Shown in pieces: positions 1 through 10,614 of a stretch of 64,000 nt of DNA. Source of the DNA: Chitinophaga sp. S165 (GTDB lineage: Bacteria > Bacteroidota > Bacteroidia > Chitinophagales > Chitinophagaceae); the NCBI RefSeq assembly GCF_003182155.1, contig NZ_QGTG01000001.1:912390-976389 (forward strand), in the 5' to 3' direction. The notes under the pieces are model-generated. The model saw only the letters and a program-made list of their open reading frames with translations, did no database searches and was not told where the DNA came from. Each line of letters opens with the position of its first letter. Within the stretch, counting starts at the first letter, position 1. A program made the translations under genes and the position numbers.

Positions 1-157
1 TTATTGCAACCGAGTCTTTGGCTAGCTGGCCTTTGCTGCCATCTAATACATTTTTCAATGTTCTGACACTACCGGTTTGGCCAAAACTGTTGCTTGCCGT
101 TATTAACAGTACCAGCAGCGCCAGCCATAAAGCTCTCTTTCTTGACAAAGAATGCAT
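1..157 (-). CDS. Exported protein, 5' end only (partial)
   Basis: This is the start of a leftward gene that continues outside the window. The ATG lies at 157-155 and 52 codons are visible. The product begins with basic residues (MHSLSRKRALW), then a hydrophobic run (LALLVLLITA) and a likely signal peptidase site near SFGQ, so it is exported. It starts 33 bases after the stop codon of the 1164-residue RHS-like gene and reads the same way, so it probably belongs to that operon. No domain can be recognised in the visible part. An RHS-core protein would fit the context but is not shown. Confidence 0.7.
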   Translation of the reverse strand, partial: MHSLSRKRALWLALLVLLITASNSFGQTGSVRTLKNVLDGSKGQLAKDSVAI

Positions 158-190
158 AATATCTTATTTAAAAAGGGGTACCAGGAATAA

Positions 191-3100
191 TTAATCTTTT
201 AACAATCCGCTTCTTGTCTCCTTCACCGTCTTGATGCCGCTTTCCGTTTCGCGCTTCACCCTGATCAGTGTTCCGTCGTCATCATATTCAAAGAAGGTCG
301 CATAGTTATTTTCATCCAGTTCTGCCATCAGCCGCAGATCGGCAGGATTGTACACAAAAGAGCGCATATTGGCATTATAAGGATGTATACGCAGATCGTC
401 CACGTATACGGTTGAAGTGCCTGTCGCCTGCACTGAAACGATCAGCTCTGTAGCATCCGCAGGGATATCTACCGGCTGCTCATATCGCTGCCAGCCGTCA
501 ATGATACCGCCCTTAGGCGTTGCAATCAGTACAGTGGCAGTTGCGCCACGTCTCACCGAAATATTTAACCTGTTGCCTGTATATGTGAGACCCTTACAAT
601 CCTTCTCTTCCTTCACCCAGGCGCTGATAACGATCCTTTTATCAGGAAGTGGCGAATACACCGGAAGTATAGCTTCTTTACCTGTCCGGATACCTCCGAG
701 CACCTGTCCTCCACTTACGCAACTATTGGCATTCTTATTAAAAGAAAGATTAAACGCATCCGTACTATTCGGTACGATGACTGCACTGATACCTGCACTT
801 TTGCCGGCAGCTATTTTCAGACTGTATTTCCCTGTATGTTGCTGCGTTGAATCGAGATCGCCTTTATAAGAAGAGAAATCAAAGTTCCTCCCACCACTGC
901 ACGCTGTATCACAAGTGGCTCCTCCGAAATAATAATCCTCAAAGCCCTCATATGCAGCCTCACGGTAACGGCTGTTCTGCACCACCGCCGTGGTCATCGC
1001 ATCATCAAATCCATATATACCTGCGTTATACCGGCCCAGGGGATCTGTATTCTCCAGTTCCAATCCGCGCCTGTTATATAAAGTTGTTGCGTTGTTCCAT
1101 ACCCAGCGGGCAGAATCATACTGTGGCTGCCATCCGGAAGTACTACCCTTCTTCCAGAAAGAAACGAAGTCTTTAATAGTGCCATCTGTTCTGACATTGG
1201 TGCCCTGGGCCACACTGCTTTCCGTTCTTGCCGCGTAATAGGAATAACTACGCTGAAGCTTCCAGTTACCAAGCAGGCCGTATGTGTATGGGTTCACACT
1301 CGTATCTGTCACGGCGCTGTAGCACGTCAGATTATAAGGTGTCAGTGCTACGTTTACATCTGCATGGATAGGGTTCATACAGATATCAGAATATATGATC
1401 ACGTGGTAATTACCCTTGCTGTTCGGCGTAACCGGAGATAACACCGGGTTCTGTAACGTACTGCTGAATTTATCGGGCCCCGACCATGCATAGGTGATTG
1501 CTGTAGTTGGCAGGTTGATGATCTTAAACACGATCTTATCACCCACACAATACTCCAGTTTATCAGCAGTAGCCAGTTCCGCCGTTTCGAAATCGATTAT
1601 TTTCAGTCGTTGTACAGCTGCCGCACCACATTCATCTTCCACGCGCACGTCGTAGTTCTGATTTTTTATCAACTCATAGGCCCCGCCGGAAGTGGCAGTG
1701 CTGAATTTACCGGTGGTATTGGACGCCCAGTATGGCCCTGTGGAGCCTTTCCCTTCAGCGGCCAGCCTGTAGGTGAATACGCCTGTAGCAGCTTTACTGC
1801 CGCCGGCAGCAACAGCCACTATGCTACCCGAATTATCGGGGGCACCGGGGCAGACCCAGCCCAGCGAGTTATTAACGTCTATGATCAAAGGTTTATACGT
1901 GAAATTGATCTCTGCGATGTTCTCACCATTCCCGCTGGTACCATAGTCGGATATAATACTCGGATACGACGACATGCCTAACCTGTACAATCCTTCCGTC
2001 GGCAATAGCAGGGAATCTCCACGTGTAACAATAGAATTGTCAAACCCGACAGAACCTTGTGGACCTCTGAGTATCCTGAAATAAACAGGCATATCGGTAT
2101 TATGATACCTGCTCGTACCTGTAGGTTTGATCTTTAGTCCGGTGCAGGTCTGCTCTTCCGTATAGGTGAAGTTATACCTGTACACATCGTAATCTGTTAC
2201 AGTCACCGGCAGTTCATAGGTACCACAACTATCCGTGACCCTGAAATGATAGCTGCCCGGATAAAAGTAGCGGGTAGGACCTGTCTGCGGATTGTAGGCA
2301 ACCCACGTGTTACTGATGTACGAACTGTCTACCGTCGCCGTATAGGTATAATTAGAAGGACTTACAAGCGTCACGGTAGTGCCCCGCGTGAGATAACCTG
2401 TAGACTTATAGATCATAAACAAAACAGCTCCATCATTACCCTGATATCCTCCATTGTCGCTTATAACAACGGAATATGGATTTGCCACAGCCCCATTCAC
2501 GATCACGTCACTATCAAATATCGTAGTACTGTCTGCAGTCACTCCTTTCAGGCGGTAACTGCCAAAAGGAATGTTCTTCATGTTCTGCGGGCCTGTACGG
2601 CTCTTTATCGTATCGTAACGATATTGATTGGTCGCATTATTTTTTAATGAAACATATACCGGATAGCAAATAGGAAATGTGGTATCTACATAATACCCTT
2701 CATCAAAATTGACATTACAGTTCAACTTGTAGAAGTTATACAGGTAGGGAGGATAGATAGTGACTGGATAAACAACCTCCTCACCACAAGGTGTTTTTAT
2801 ATAGTAAGTAACCGTTTTGTTATAAATATCTTTGAAAGACTGTCCGGCTGGCAGTGTGATCGTATCGGAACGTCCAAGTGTTGTATAGGGCGTTTTAGGC
2901 ATGCCATTAAACGACATGGCATAGGTAAGCGGTGTATTGGGCCGGATATAGCTCGCAAACAGCGTGTTTGTATTCGCGATGGGAGATCTGACCACAAATT
3001 TATTACAGGTATTCCGTATTCCGACCACTGGCGGAGGATAAATATCGCTCGTCGTCATCAGAGGCAGCTCGTCGATCGTCAGCGTCTGAACAGATGCCGC

Positions 3101-3685
3101 TGCTCCACAGGCATCTGTAATAGAGACGTTATAATTCCCCGGAGGCATACTATCAATGGCAAAACTGCTGCTGGCAGTGAACGATACACGTCCGGAATAG
3201 GCCGCCGGTTTATCCGTAATAGTTACCTGATATGGCAGCCGTCCATTCGAAAACGACACAAACGCCTGTCCTGTGCTACAACCGCGTAGTGCAACACGTT
3301 GCTGACTAATGGCAGCTCTGAACGGAACATAGTTACCCGGCACAGAAACATCGACAGTAGCCGAGACCACCTCATTATTACAAATGCCTTTGGCCAAAGC
3401 CCGGTAACTACCTGCCGGAATATTTTCAAATATGTTAGAGGTATTGGGCGCCACACTGTAGCCTCCCGAAGTGAGCGGCTCCAGGCTAAACAACATATCG
3501 CTCACATTACCTGCGCCCGTACCAGTAAAAGACAATGTGATCTTCCCACTGGCAGCGCAGTTGGATGTTTCTGCCACAGCACTGATGCCCCATGAGTTGC
3601 ATTGTGCAGCGGACTTCCCGGCAATCAATAACAGGAATGCCGGCAAAAAGAAAATATACTTACACCTGAATATCTTGTATCTCAT
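191..3685 (-). CDS. Large secreted protein with SprB-like repeats and an RHS-like C-terminal tail
   Basis: The 1164-residue product starts with a signal peptide (FFLPAFLLLIAGKSAAQ). The first two thirds hold repeated beta-sandwich-like units with phrases such as GNYNVSITDACG and GSYHFRVTDSCG, which resemble the SprB-type repeats of Bacteroidota surface proteins. Around residues 950-1110 there is a jelly-roll-like, carbohydrate-binding-type segment ending in VYVDDLRIHPYN. The last 50 residues read as one YD-like repeat (NNYATFFEYDDDGTLIRV), the signature that joins this class to RHS proteins. The gene lies 28 bases downstream of the small exported gene at 3714-4220. I infer a cell-surface or secreted role; no catalytic motif is visible. 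Confidence 0.75.
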   Translation of the reverse strand: MRYKIFRCKYIFFLPAFLLLIAGKSAAQCNSWGISAVAETSNCAASGKITLSFTGTGAGNVSDMLFSLEPLTSGGYSVAPNTSNIFENIPAGSYRALAKGICNNEVVSATVDVSVPGNYVPFRAAISQQRVALRGCSTGQAFVSFSNGRLPYQVTITDKPAAYSGRVSFTASSSFAIDSMPPGNYNVSITDACGAAASVQTLTIDELPLMTTSDIYPPPVVGIRNTCNKFVVRSPIANTNTLFASYIRPNTPLTYAMSFNGMPKTPYTTLGRSDTITLPAGQSFKDIYNKTVTYYIKTPCGEEVVYPVTIYPPYLYNFYKLNCNVNFDEGYYVDTTFPICYPVYVSLKNNATNQYRYDTIKSRTGPQNMKNIPFGSYRLKGVTADSTTIFDSDVIVNGAVANPYSVVISDNGGYQGNDGAVLFMIYKSTGYLTRGTTVTLVSPSNYTYTATVDSSYISNTWVAYNPQTGPTRYFYPGSYHFRVTDSCGTYELPVTVTDYDVYRYNFTYTEEQTCTGLKIKPTGTSRYHNTDMPVYFRILRGPQGSVGFDNSIVTRGDSLLLPTEGLYRLGMSSYPSIISDYGTSGNGENIAEINFTYKPLIIDVNNSLGWVCPGAPDNSGSIVAVAAGGSKAATGVFTYRLAAEGKGSTGPYWASNTTGKFSTATSGGAYELIKNQNYDVRVEDECGAAAVQRLKIIDFETAELATADKLEYCVGDKIVFKIINLPTTAITYAWSGPDKFSSTLQNPVLSPVTPNSKGNYHVIIYSDICMNPIHADVNVALTPYNLTCYSAVTDTSVNPYTYGLLGNWKLQRSYSYYAARTESSVAQGTNVRTDGTIKDFVSFWKKGSTSGWQPQYDSARWVWNNATTLYNRRGLELENTDPLGRYNAGIYGFDDAMTTAVVQNSRYREAAYEGFEDYYFGGATCDTACSGGRNFDFSSYKGDLDSTQQHTGKYSLKIAAGKSAGISAVIVPNSTDAFNLSFNKNANSCVSGGQVLGGIRTGKEAILPVYSPLPDKRIVISAWVKEEKDCKGLTYTGNRLNISVRRGATATVLIATPKGGIIDGWQRYEQPVDIPADATELIVSVQATGTSTVYVDDLRIHPYNANMRSFVYNPADLRLMAELDENNYATFFEYDDDGTLIRVKRETESGIKTVKETRSGLLKD

Positions 3686-3713
3686 TGGTATGGCGATAAA
3701 AGCGGTTAACGAA

Positions 3714-4220
3714 CTACTGTTTCTTTTTATAGTAACAGGTACACTCCAGTACTACCGGAAGATCTCTGGCCGTGTCCATAAAAGAGGACCGGGGCAGCTC
3801 CAGTACCAGTATACCTCCAGCCTGCACCTTGTACGGATAGGGCAGATAGGGCGCCTCCGGAGGGGGCATACCCGACATCGTATTCTGTGGCATCTGCATA
3901 GCGGCCTTCTGATATAACAATACGTTCTTACCTCCAAGTTTATATTTACCGGTTTCAGTTAAACCCGTCGCATTAGTGATCATGCAGGTTTCACCCATCA
4001 CCGAAATCTTTACCGGAACGAAGCCCGTTACAGTTTTAAATTCCTCCTGCTTCGTCAATGTTTTCTGTTCCAGTACCTGTTCACCCTGCTGTGGCAATAA
4101 CTTTGTCTCAATCTTCACCAGCTCCCATGTGCCTGTCACCACCGGCGTAGCCTCCTGCGCATGTGCACCGGCATAACCTATAGCAAGCATCAGCAGGATC
4201 AATAATCTCTTTATAAACAT
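3714..4220 (-). CDS. Small exported lipocalin-like protein
   Basis: The 168-residue protein has a signal peptide (MFIKRLLILLMLAIGYAGAHAQ). It then has a start typical of Bacteroidota lipocalin-like domains (VTGTWELVKIET). A beta-rich body follows, with a proline-rich stretch near residues 114-125 (MPPPEAPYLPYPY) and two late cysteines (LECTCYYKKKQ). It sits between two giant RHS-like genes with gaps of 23 and 28 bases, so the three are almost certainly co-transcribed. Its role is not known. A chaperone, partner or immunity function for the neighbouring giant proteins is possible but is inference from position only. Confidence 0.6.
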   Translation of the reverse strand: MFIKRLLILLMLAIGYAGAHAQEATPVVTGTWELVKIETKLLPQQGEQVLEQKTLTKQEEFKTVTGFVPVKISVMGETCMITNATGLTETGKYKLGGKNVLLYQKAAMQMPQNTMSGMPPPEAPYLPYPYKVQAGGILVLELPRSSFMDTARDLPVVLECTCYYKKKQ

Positions 4221-4243
4221 ATCATATGATTTTACTTAGTCCG

Positions 4244-7200
4244 TTAATTGGCGCAAACCGCCTTCTGTTTCTTTTTATCCGCAACCTTCCAGTCCTGTTT
4301 ATATTCCAGTGCATTCGCCTTGATAACCCTGGAATTGGCATCTATTACCAGCTGGTATTTATCTCCCTGTTTTACCAGCGGATTATTAAGCATAGTTGCT
4401 TCTCCAACGGCTACACTCATATTCTTCCTGCCTGAATGCACAACCTTCATCGTCACGTCATTTCCTGAGAATGGTACCCCGTTAGCATCTACGAAATAGA
4501 TATCAGGTGTGCCGCCGGTAACAGCATTGGCGTCTATTGCATATAGCATACTGCTGGCTGGGAAAGTTGCGATCTCCGGTGTACAGTCTACCCCGCCTGT
4601 TTTCACTTTTGAGCCTACCAGGATGGCATCACCGCTACTGAAATACGTAGCTTCCGTACCGGCTGTAATCCCCTTCGTGATCTTTCCACCGGTGATAAAG
4701 ATGTTGTTAAGTAAAACGTCCACATTCTTGTAAGCACCACTCATTCCATCATATGTCCATCCTGAAGACCAGGTGAAATGATAGACCGGATCACCAAACA
4801 AGTTCTGGGCACTTGTCAGCACCACACTACCAGTCTCATTGTCGTATGCCACGTTGCGTGTCACTACCCTGCTGCCTTTGTCTATCACAACTACGCTATC
4901 CAGCAAACCATGCCGGTTGATCACCTTAGTGGCAGCCACAGATTTGAACAATACCTCTTCTCTTTGTGCGAGGTTCCACAAGGTCGGGATGAGGAATACA
5001 GGTGGGAAACCAAACGTGAAGAAGTCTCCGTTCACGTTAAAATTGTTCGCGTTGGTAACGCTCTTCTGGTGACGCATATCCAGCATCAGTTCTACATCCT
5101 CTCCCACGGTGGCTGCTGTATCTACTACGCCATCCGGATCGATCGTAGTGGCTATGCTGCTCAAGTGTTTGAATTCAGCGGAAGGGACCTCTGTCCTGTA
5201 AAAATTCTCAGTATAGGAAATAGGATTTTCTGCGTCTGTTTCTGCATACGATGCCTGAGAGCGTAACTTGCCATTCATATCGTTCAGCTCTACTTTAAAG
5301 CCCTGGCTCACTGCTACAAAATGTTTTGCATTGATGCGAAGGAAGTTGCCCAGCGCGGGTTTAAATCTCTTCTTTCCATCTGCTACCAGCGTCATGTCCG
5401 TGATCACCGGAAAGTCATAAGTTGTATAGAAACGACTTTCTTCATAACCACTGGCAGAGCGTACATTCTTTGAGTTAATAGAACGGACCCTAACCTTCCT
5501 GTATCCTACAGATGGCGATGGGAAGAACGACTCGCACAAGGGTTCCTCTGTATACCCCATATTCACAGGCGCCAGTGCGGCCACCTGTTGTTTATATTCC
5601 AATGGTTGACGCCATGGATTCTCCTCTCCTCCGATCATCGGTTCATAACTGGCCACACCACTGCTGATCTCGACGGGTGTCCTGTTTACTTCGATCTTCG
5701 TTGTGTACTGGTATTCATTCCCATATACAGACTCCTGCTGTTTGGTCATGGCATTCCAGTTATCATATATTTTGATCCGCTTTACACGGAGACCACCACC
5801 ATATTTCTTATAGAATGGGTTATCCAACCTGACCAGTGTACGTGAGGTGTCGATCTCCCGCATCCAGGTTTTAACCCTGGCAGTCACATTATAACTCAGG
5901 AAAGTATTATTAATATTATCGGCCTGTGAAAGCAGGATCTTTATCGCATCGGAAAATTCAAAATTGTCCCCGGTATCCGAACCCGGATAGGCCTTTGATG
6001 GCAGGTTCAGACGGAGGTATTGAATGGCTGCCTGTGCCATCGGGCTGAATATGCTTGTTGCCTCGCCGGTATCACCTCCCGCAGTAATCGCTTTCACCTT
6101 GATCCATATTGTATTACCATTATTGATATAGCCATAATCATTATCGTCGATAACGGCATAACAAGGAACATATTCACTGCCTCCGCCAAACTTGTCTGAC
6201 GGCACCTGCACATACAAGCGGAAATAAAGTCTGCCATTCAATCCTTCAAGGTATCTTGTATAGATGTCCTGTTTGCTGCTTACCGGTCTGGGTATATTGA
6301 CAGCTACGTATCTGTAATCAGTCAGCCCGTATAATGAACGATGCAGGTCACTCAGACTACCAGGCGCGCTATTAGAGAAACCGGCTACCTTAAACATTTG
6401 CGCGGCACGCTTATTTTGTACATAGGCATAATCATCACTCTCGTAATCGATCTTCATACGTCCGCCACCCGGCAATATGATAGAATCCAGTGTCCATGCA
6501 GCCGCATTTTTTGCAGCCAGTACACTGTCCTGTAATGCATAGGGATATTCTGCGTTACTGATCTGATTAGATGTTGTGTAACCCGGATTCTGCGTGGCTG
6601 GTTTATAGTTCCCCCAGCGATCATAAGACTTTCCATTGTAACCTGGGTTATTACTGTTATAATTAAAGACATAAGGATTTCTTTTGCCTTTATCATTTCC
6701 GTTATAGGTAAACCATACCCGCTTCAGTGTCAGCTTTCCATTAGTGTTTAATGGCCTGTTCACGCCAGGACATAACTCGTAGGTATATTCGAAATGGACA
6801 GTCTTGATAGGTTTTGCTGCCGTGTTATACTTTTGAAAATCCGTTTTCGCATACAGGTTGATCTCGTCCAGTTTACGGGCCACACGTCCAGGCTGTTTGA
6901 TACCGTCTTCATTGATCGCAGCCAGATCGTCACGCTCACTCGTTTTAAAGGTGGCGATCATCGTCTTTGACTCAATGGAATGCAGATACCACAGCTCTTT
7001 TTCACCGGTTACATAACTGCCCTTGTCGTCCCTGTTGTCTGTTCTCAGCCCTTCACTATATGTGGCGCTATCACTCGCAGGAGTCCTCCACTGGTATGGG
7101 TTCTTCAGCCCTGCAATTTTCGTATAATTAAACTTAACAGCCGTTCCCAGGTCATCATCAGAAATACCGTCACCGGTAATATCCGCATAATCAGGCGACA

Positions 7201-9808
7201 CGATACCCGTCAGTAAAAAGGTATGTGCATAGGCAGGGATCTCTTCACTGTTGAAATAATTATCATTCCCTTTGTTATTATTCAGCGTATTATCTGAACC
7301 GGCTGCATATTTCACCAATCCATCCGCCCTGTTGCCACCGGAAGCGGATACTGAGAACGTTACATCTTTCTGTTTCAGATTGTATACCGGTATGCCGTAT
7401 ACATAACGGCGCCCATCTGTGTTCGTTACATTAATTTCCGAGATATGATCAGGCTTGCGGAACTGGTTAACCCGCTTTTCTCTGGATAGCAGATTGGTCC
7501 CGATCACAAAGGTGTCTTTCTCCGGCATCAGGTAGAGATTCTCTTTGGGGATCGGCACTTCCGTTGTACCCAATGGTTTCCATAACAGTTTCATCACTTC
7601 TCTTCCACCAGCCTGATAATATTCTGTTCTGATGTTGTAAAGTTCTCCACCCACCAGATTAACCCAGGCAGTGTCCTGCCTGTCACCATGATCATTCCAG
7701 CGGTCTATCAGCAACGTATCGTTCAGATATACCCTGATGCCATCGTCACTTCGGGTGCCGATGCGGTAACGTCCTGTCACATCGGCTTTCAGACGGCCGG
7801 TCCAACGTATTGAGATGTTATTGTCCAGGCTCACTCCGGCTGGAAGATTAGCGTTCAGCTCACCCTTATTGTTGAAGTTGATCCCTGCGTCTACCCGCTC
7901 AAATAATTTTTGTTCGAACTTCTTTCCTTTGAAATATTCTCCCTTCAATCCTACGCCCTGTCCGTTGATATTATCCGGGAAGGCTACGTTACAACTACTC
8001 AGGCTAAAAACGTTCGGTGTATAATTCTCAATATATTTTGAAAGCGCACCAACACCTGCTTCACTGGCAGTCAGATAAGAGATAACCTGGCTGCGTTTAT
8101 CACGGGTTGTTTTATAAACATTATCCGGCGTCAGTTGCTTCTTAGCTACAAACCTTTTATTGCGGTAAACATTGAGCATATTGGTAGCCTCTATCGTAGG
8201 ACTACTGTTTCCCGGTTGATGCAGGGCGACAGCAACTACATCATCCCCTCCTATGGCGTCATAAAATGTTTTTGTATTGCCGCTCATTTCTCCGGGGTTT
8301 CTGAAATAAGCACTCTCAAATGTTTTATCAGACTTCCTGAAAGCCACGGTCGAAGCCAGTGGGTTTTGCTCCACCCAGGGACCCACCTGCGTATATGCGC
8401 GGGTAAGGTTCAGGTCAACACCACCGTGAACAAGATCGCCAATACCTATGTCTGTACTAAGTTTGGATGATTTGTCCTTTGATCGCATTGCGTGATCATA
8501 TACATAACCTATATCGCCTCTATAGGCACGGAACATACCGCCACTACCTTCGCCGGAGATGGAGAATACATCATAAGTGTAAGAGGGAATACCAACATTG
8601 GGTACTGCAGGCTTTTCCCTGTAAGCGATCTCTTTATCCCGGTTATAATCCAGCAATGCACCTTCATTGCCATTCGCCCGCTGATAGTTCAGATATCCAT
8701 ACGCTGGCAATGCGAGGCGTTTATCCTCATCAGCTATATTCTGTAATGATACATATCCGGTAACAAAGAAGCTGGGATGCACCACTTTGGTCTCATATCC
8801 TATCTTGGCAGTATAACTGAATGATGTATTGGTATAAGCGAGGTTCATAGATGGCATAAAAGCCGGCTGCGCAAAGGAGATATAAGTAGATGCTGTACTG
8901 CCTTGTTCTGCCACTCCCCTGCATTTCTTGTCATCAACTGTATACTGACGCAAGCCAGCTGAAAAGGTCAATGCTTTTAATCCTTCCCGCGCATTATACG
9001 AAAGTCCGGTCGATACGCTGCCACTCATGCCCCCATGTTCTGAAGCTGTCTTATCTGCAAATTTGTAGCTGAAAGAAGTACCTAAGGTCACACCTTCCTG
9101 CGAGCTGTTGGTAATTGACAACCCATTCGTGAATCTTCCCATACTGTGGGAGCCGACATTGATGCTGGCATTCACGCTGGTTTCCAGGCCCCAGCCTTTA
9201 TATGAGTTATACAGAACGCCCATGCTACCGCCTATGCCGAAGCCTACAAAATCACTCAGACCAACCACTTCAACGTCCGCTCCTGACGTTACACCGATCG
9301 TTTTATTCTCTTTCATGGTAGAGGCCTTCTGCACAGTGTCTGTTCCATTGAAATCGTCAGGCAGTCCCCTCATGTTCCTCGTGATGGATCCCGGGTTGAT
9401 ATTCCAGCCCAGTCCTACCCAGCTGGCTTCCTGGTCCATAGAAATACCGCTGCTGTAACCGAGGGCCAATGGGTATCCACCTACATCCATTAAAGGGATA
9501 TTGTAAGAGAAGTCGCCCGTAAACAGGTCCACCATATTACTACTGTTCACGGAATGAAATGACTGGCTTTCCGGTTGCCCGGGGCCACCATAATTCGTTT
9601 CTGTCTTTTGCTCCTTTAGTTCCATATCTGCCGCTACAATGGCGGCATGTGGCAGTTTTAATTTATTTCCAGGGGCAACATAGCTGGAATGCCGGAGCGT
9701 TCGCGGCGCGCCAAATGCGTACGCGGGCAATACTGCTTCACAATAAAGTAAAACAAGCATAGTGATGGCAAATGCTTTCTTACCTTTCTCAGCGGTCTTC
9801 AGTATCAT
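4244..9808 (-). CDS. Giant secreted RHS/SpvB-like protein with PA14 domain
   Basis: The 1854-residue product has an N-terminal hydrophobic export signal (AFAITMLVLLYCEAVLPAYA). A segment near residues 85-150 (VDLFTGDFSYNIPLMDVGG, then LGYSSGISMDQEASWVGLGW) is the hallmark of SpvB/RHS-type N-terminal regions in Bacteroidota. A PA14 domain follows at about residues 610-750 (GEYFKGKKFEQ; IGTRSDDGIRVYLNDTLLID), a beta-barrel module that often binds glycans. The remainder is long, beta-rich and lacks the usual tandem YD repeats. It is the first gene of a leftward operon with the three genes below it. A toxin, adhesin or structural surface role is possible, and no toxin domain can be seen at the C-terminus. 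Confidence 0.75.
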   Translation of the reverse strand: MILKTAEKGKKAFAITMLVLLYCEAVLPAYAFGAPRTLRHSSYVAPGNKLKLPHAAIVAADMELKEQKTETNYGGPGQPESQSFHSVNSSNMVDLFTGDFSYNIPLMDVGGYPLALGYSSGISMDQEASWVGLGWNINPGSITRNMRGLPDDFNGTDTVQKASTMKENKTIGVTSGADVEVVGLSDFVGFGIGGSMGVLYNSYKGWGLETSVNASINVGSHSMGRFTNGLSITNSSQEGVTLGTSFSYKFADKTASEHGGMSGSVSTGLSYNAREGLKALTFSAGLRQYTVDDKKCRGVAEQGSTASTYISFAQPAFMPSMNLAYTNTSFSYTAKIGYETKVVHPSFFVTGYVSLQNIADEDKRLALPAYGYLNYQRANGNEGALLDYNRDKEIAYREKPAVPNVGIPSYTYDVFSISGEGSGGMFRAYRGDIGYVYDHAMRSKDKSSKLSTDIGIGDLVHGGVDLNLTRAYTQVGPWVEQNPLASTVAFRKSDKTFESAYFRNPGEMSGNTKTFYDAIGGDDVVAVALHQPGNSSPTIEATNMLNVYRNKRFVAKKQLTPDNVYKTTRDKRSQVISYLTASEAGVGALSKYIENYTPNVFSLSSCNVAFPDNINGQGVGLKGEYFKGKKFEQKLFERVDAGINFNNKGELNANLPAGVSLDNNISIRWTGRLKADVTGRYRIGTRSDDGIRVYLNDTLLIDRWNDHGDRQDTAWVNLVGGELYNIRTEYYQAGGREVMKLLWKPLGTTEVPIPKENLYLMPEKDTFVIGTNLLSREKRVNQFRKPDHISEINVTNTDGRRYVYGIPVYNLKQKDVTFSVSASGGNRADGLVKYAAGSDNTLNNNKGNDNYFNSEEIPAYAHTFLLTGIVSPDYADITGDGISDDDLGTAVKFNYTKIAGLKNPYQWRTPASDSATYSEGLRTDNRDDKGSYVTGEKELWYLHSIESKTMIATFKTSERDDLAAINEDGIKQPGRVARKLDEINLYAKTDFQKYNTAAKPIKTVHFEYTYELCPGVNRPLNTNGKLTLKRVWFTYNGNDKGKRNPYVFNYNSNNPGYNGKSYDRWGNYKPATQNPGYTTSNQISNAEYPYALQDSVLAAKNAAAWTLDSIILPGGGRMKIDYESDDYAYVQNKRAAQMFKVAGFSNSAPGSLSDLHRSLYGLTDYRYVAVNIPRPVSSKQDIYTRYLEGLNGRLYFRLYVQVPSDKFGGGSEYVPCYAVIDDNDYGYINNGNTIWIKVKAITAGGDTGEATSIFSPMAQAAIQYLRLNLPSKAYPGSDTGDNFEFSDAIKILLSQADNINNTFLSYNVTARVKTWMREIDTSRTLVRLDNPFYKKYGGGLRVKRIKIYDNWNAMTKQQESVYGNEYQYTTKIEVNRTPVEISSGVASYEPMIGGEENPWRQPLEYKQQVAALAPVNMGYTEEPLCESFFPSPSVGYRKVRVRSINSKNVRSASGYEESRFYTTYDFPVITDMTLVADGKKRFKPALGNFLRINAKHFVAVSQGFKVELNDMNGKLRSQASYAETDAENPISYTENFYRTEVPSAEFKHLSSIATTIDPDGVVDTAATVGEDVELMLDMRHQKSVTNANNFNVNGDFFTFGFPPVFLIPTLWNLAQREEVLFKSVAATKVINRHGLLDSVVVIDKGSRVVTRNVAYDNETGSVVLTSAQNLFGDPVYHFTWSSGWTYDGMSGAYKNVDVLLNNIFITGGKITKGITAGTEATYFSSGDAILVGSKVKTGGVDCTPEIATFPASSMLYAIDANAVTGGTPDIYFVDANGVPFSGNDVTMKVVHSGRKNMSVAVGEATMLNNPLVKQGDKYQLVIDANSRVIKANALEYKQDWKVADKKKQKAVCAN

Positions 9809-10294
9809 TGAAAGTATATTTAAGTATAGGAAATAAAGGTCCTATTCCTCCGGAAGAAGAGGAATGGTATGGGTATATCATAGTCCTGAGACTAATCGGT
9901 TGTTAACGGTAACACATGGTTAATCGCTCACGGTCTGAATGGTACAACTGCGCATTGGCGTGCAGATAGGGATAACTGGTTTCATTTAGTAAAATTTACG
10001 CTATTGTTATTATGCTACATGAGAGATAGGCTGTTGTGCGTTACAACATCGAATCATCTTTTATGCTCATTACTTATTTTTCAGGAGGGCAACAATACTC
10101 GTGTTCGTGTCTCTTAATTTACAATTTTCTGGTTGTTGCAAAAAACTAATATATCATAAACCTACATACAATAACGAATATTTCAAAACATTCTTTAAAA
10201 AAAATATGACTTATGTTGTTGGACAGTGTTAACTATTCGGCTAAGTGCGGCTCTCCTGCGGAAAACAATAAATAATTACCTACATTTACGCCAG
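9809..10294. other. Intergenic region between divergent operons
   Basis: This stretch of about 490 bases separates the leftward RHS-like operon from the rightward cobalamin operon. I find no convincing reading frame and no repeat array. It must hold the promoter of the 1854-residue gene, but I could not assign one. At its right end TACATTTA (10281-10288) matches seven of eight positions of the Bacteroidota -7 element TAnnTTTG, though the matching -33 position (10257-10260) is poor. Confidence 0.5.
10281..10288 (+). promoter_or_regulatory. Possible -7 promoter element for the cobalamin operon
   Basis: TACATTTA agrees with the Bacteroidota sigma-A consensus TAnnTTTG at seven of eight positions and lies about ten bases before the first helix of the B12 riboswitch, where a transcription start would be expected. 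The -33 box is not evident, so this is a weak call. Confidence 0.35.
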
Positions 10295-10465
10295 TTTTTG
10301 GTTTTCGGCCGGTATACCGGCTCAAATTAAAAGGGAATTTGGTGTGATTCCAAAACAGTTCCCGCTGCTGTAAGTTCTATATCAACTTTTAACCAATGCC
10401 ACTGTCCGCCGAAGGCGGATGGGAAGGCGTTAAGAGTGGAACAAGTCAGAAGACCTGCCAACAAC
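10295..10465 (+). promoter_or_regulatory. Cobalamin (B12) riboswitch
   Basis: The conserved core is easy to read. AAAAGGGAA is followed by a GGTG...ATTCC segment and CCCGCTGCTGTAA (10329-10374). Further on come GGGAAGGCG and the B12 box AAGTCAGAAGACCTGCCA (10443-10460). A closing P1 helix can form between TTGGT at 10298-10302 and GCCAA at 10457-10461, and the palindrome CCGGTATACCGG (10309-10320) gives a peripheral hairpin. Riboswitches of this class bind adenosylcobalamin or a related cobamide and turn off downstream expression. This one precedes the first gene of the cobalamin cluster, so it probably gives end-product control of the operon. Sequence to about 10550 may form the expression platform. 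Confidence 0.93.
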
Positions 10466-10614
10466 CATGTTTATCCAACGCTTCGGGAAGAAAGCACAGG
10501 AAAGGCAACACATCATGTCATGTGCACCTCCCCTCGTCCTGCCGTACTTTTTCCTGAAGTCTTGTTTAATCATTAACGGGTAATTAATGTATTAAATTAA
10601 ATGTAACCACCAGC

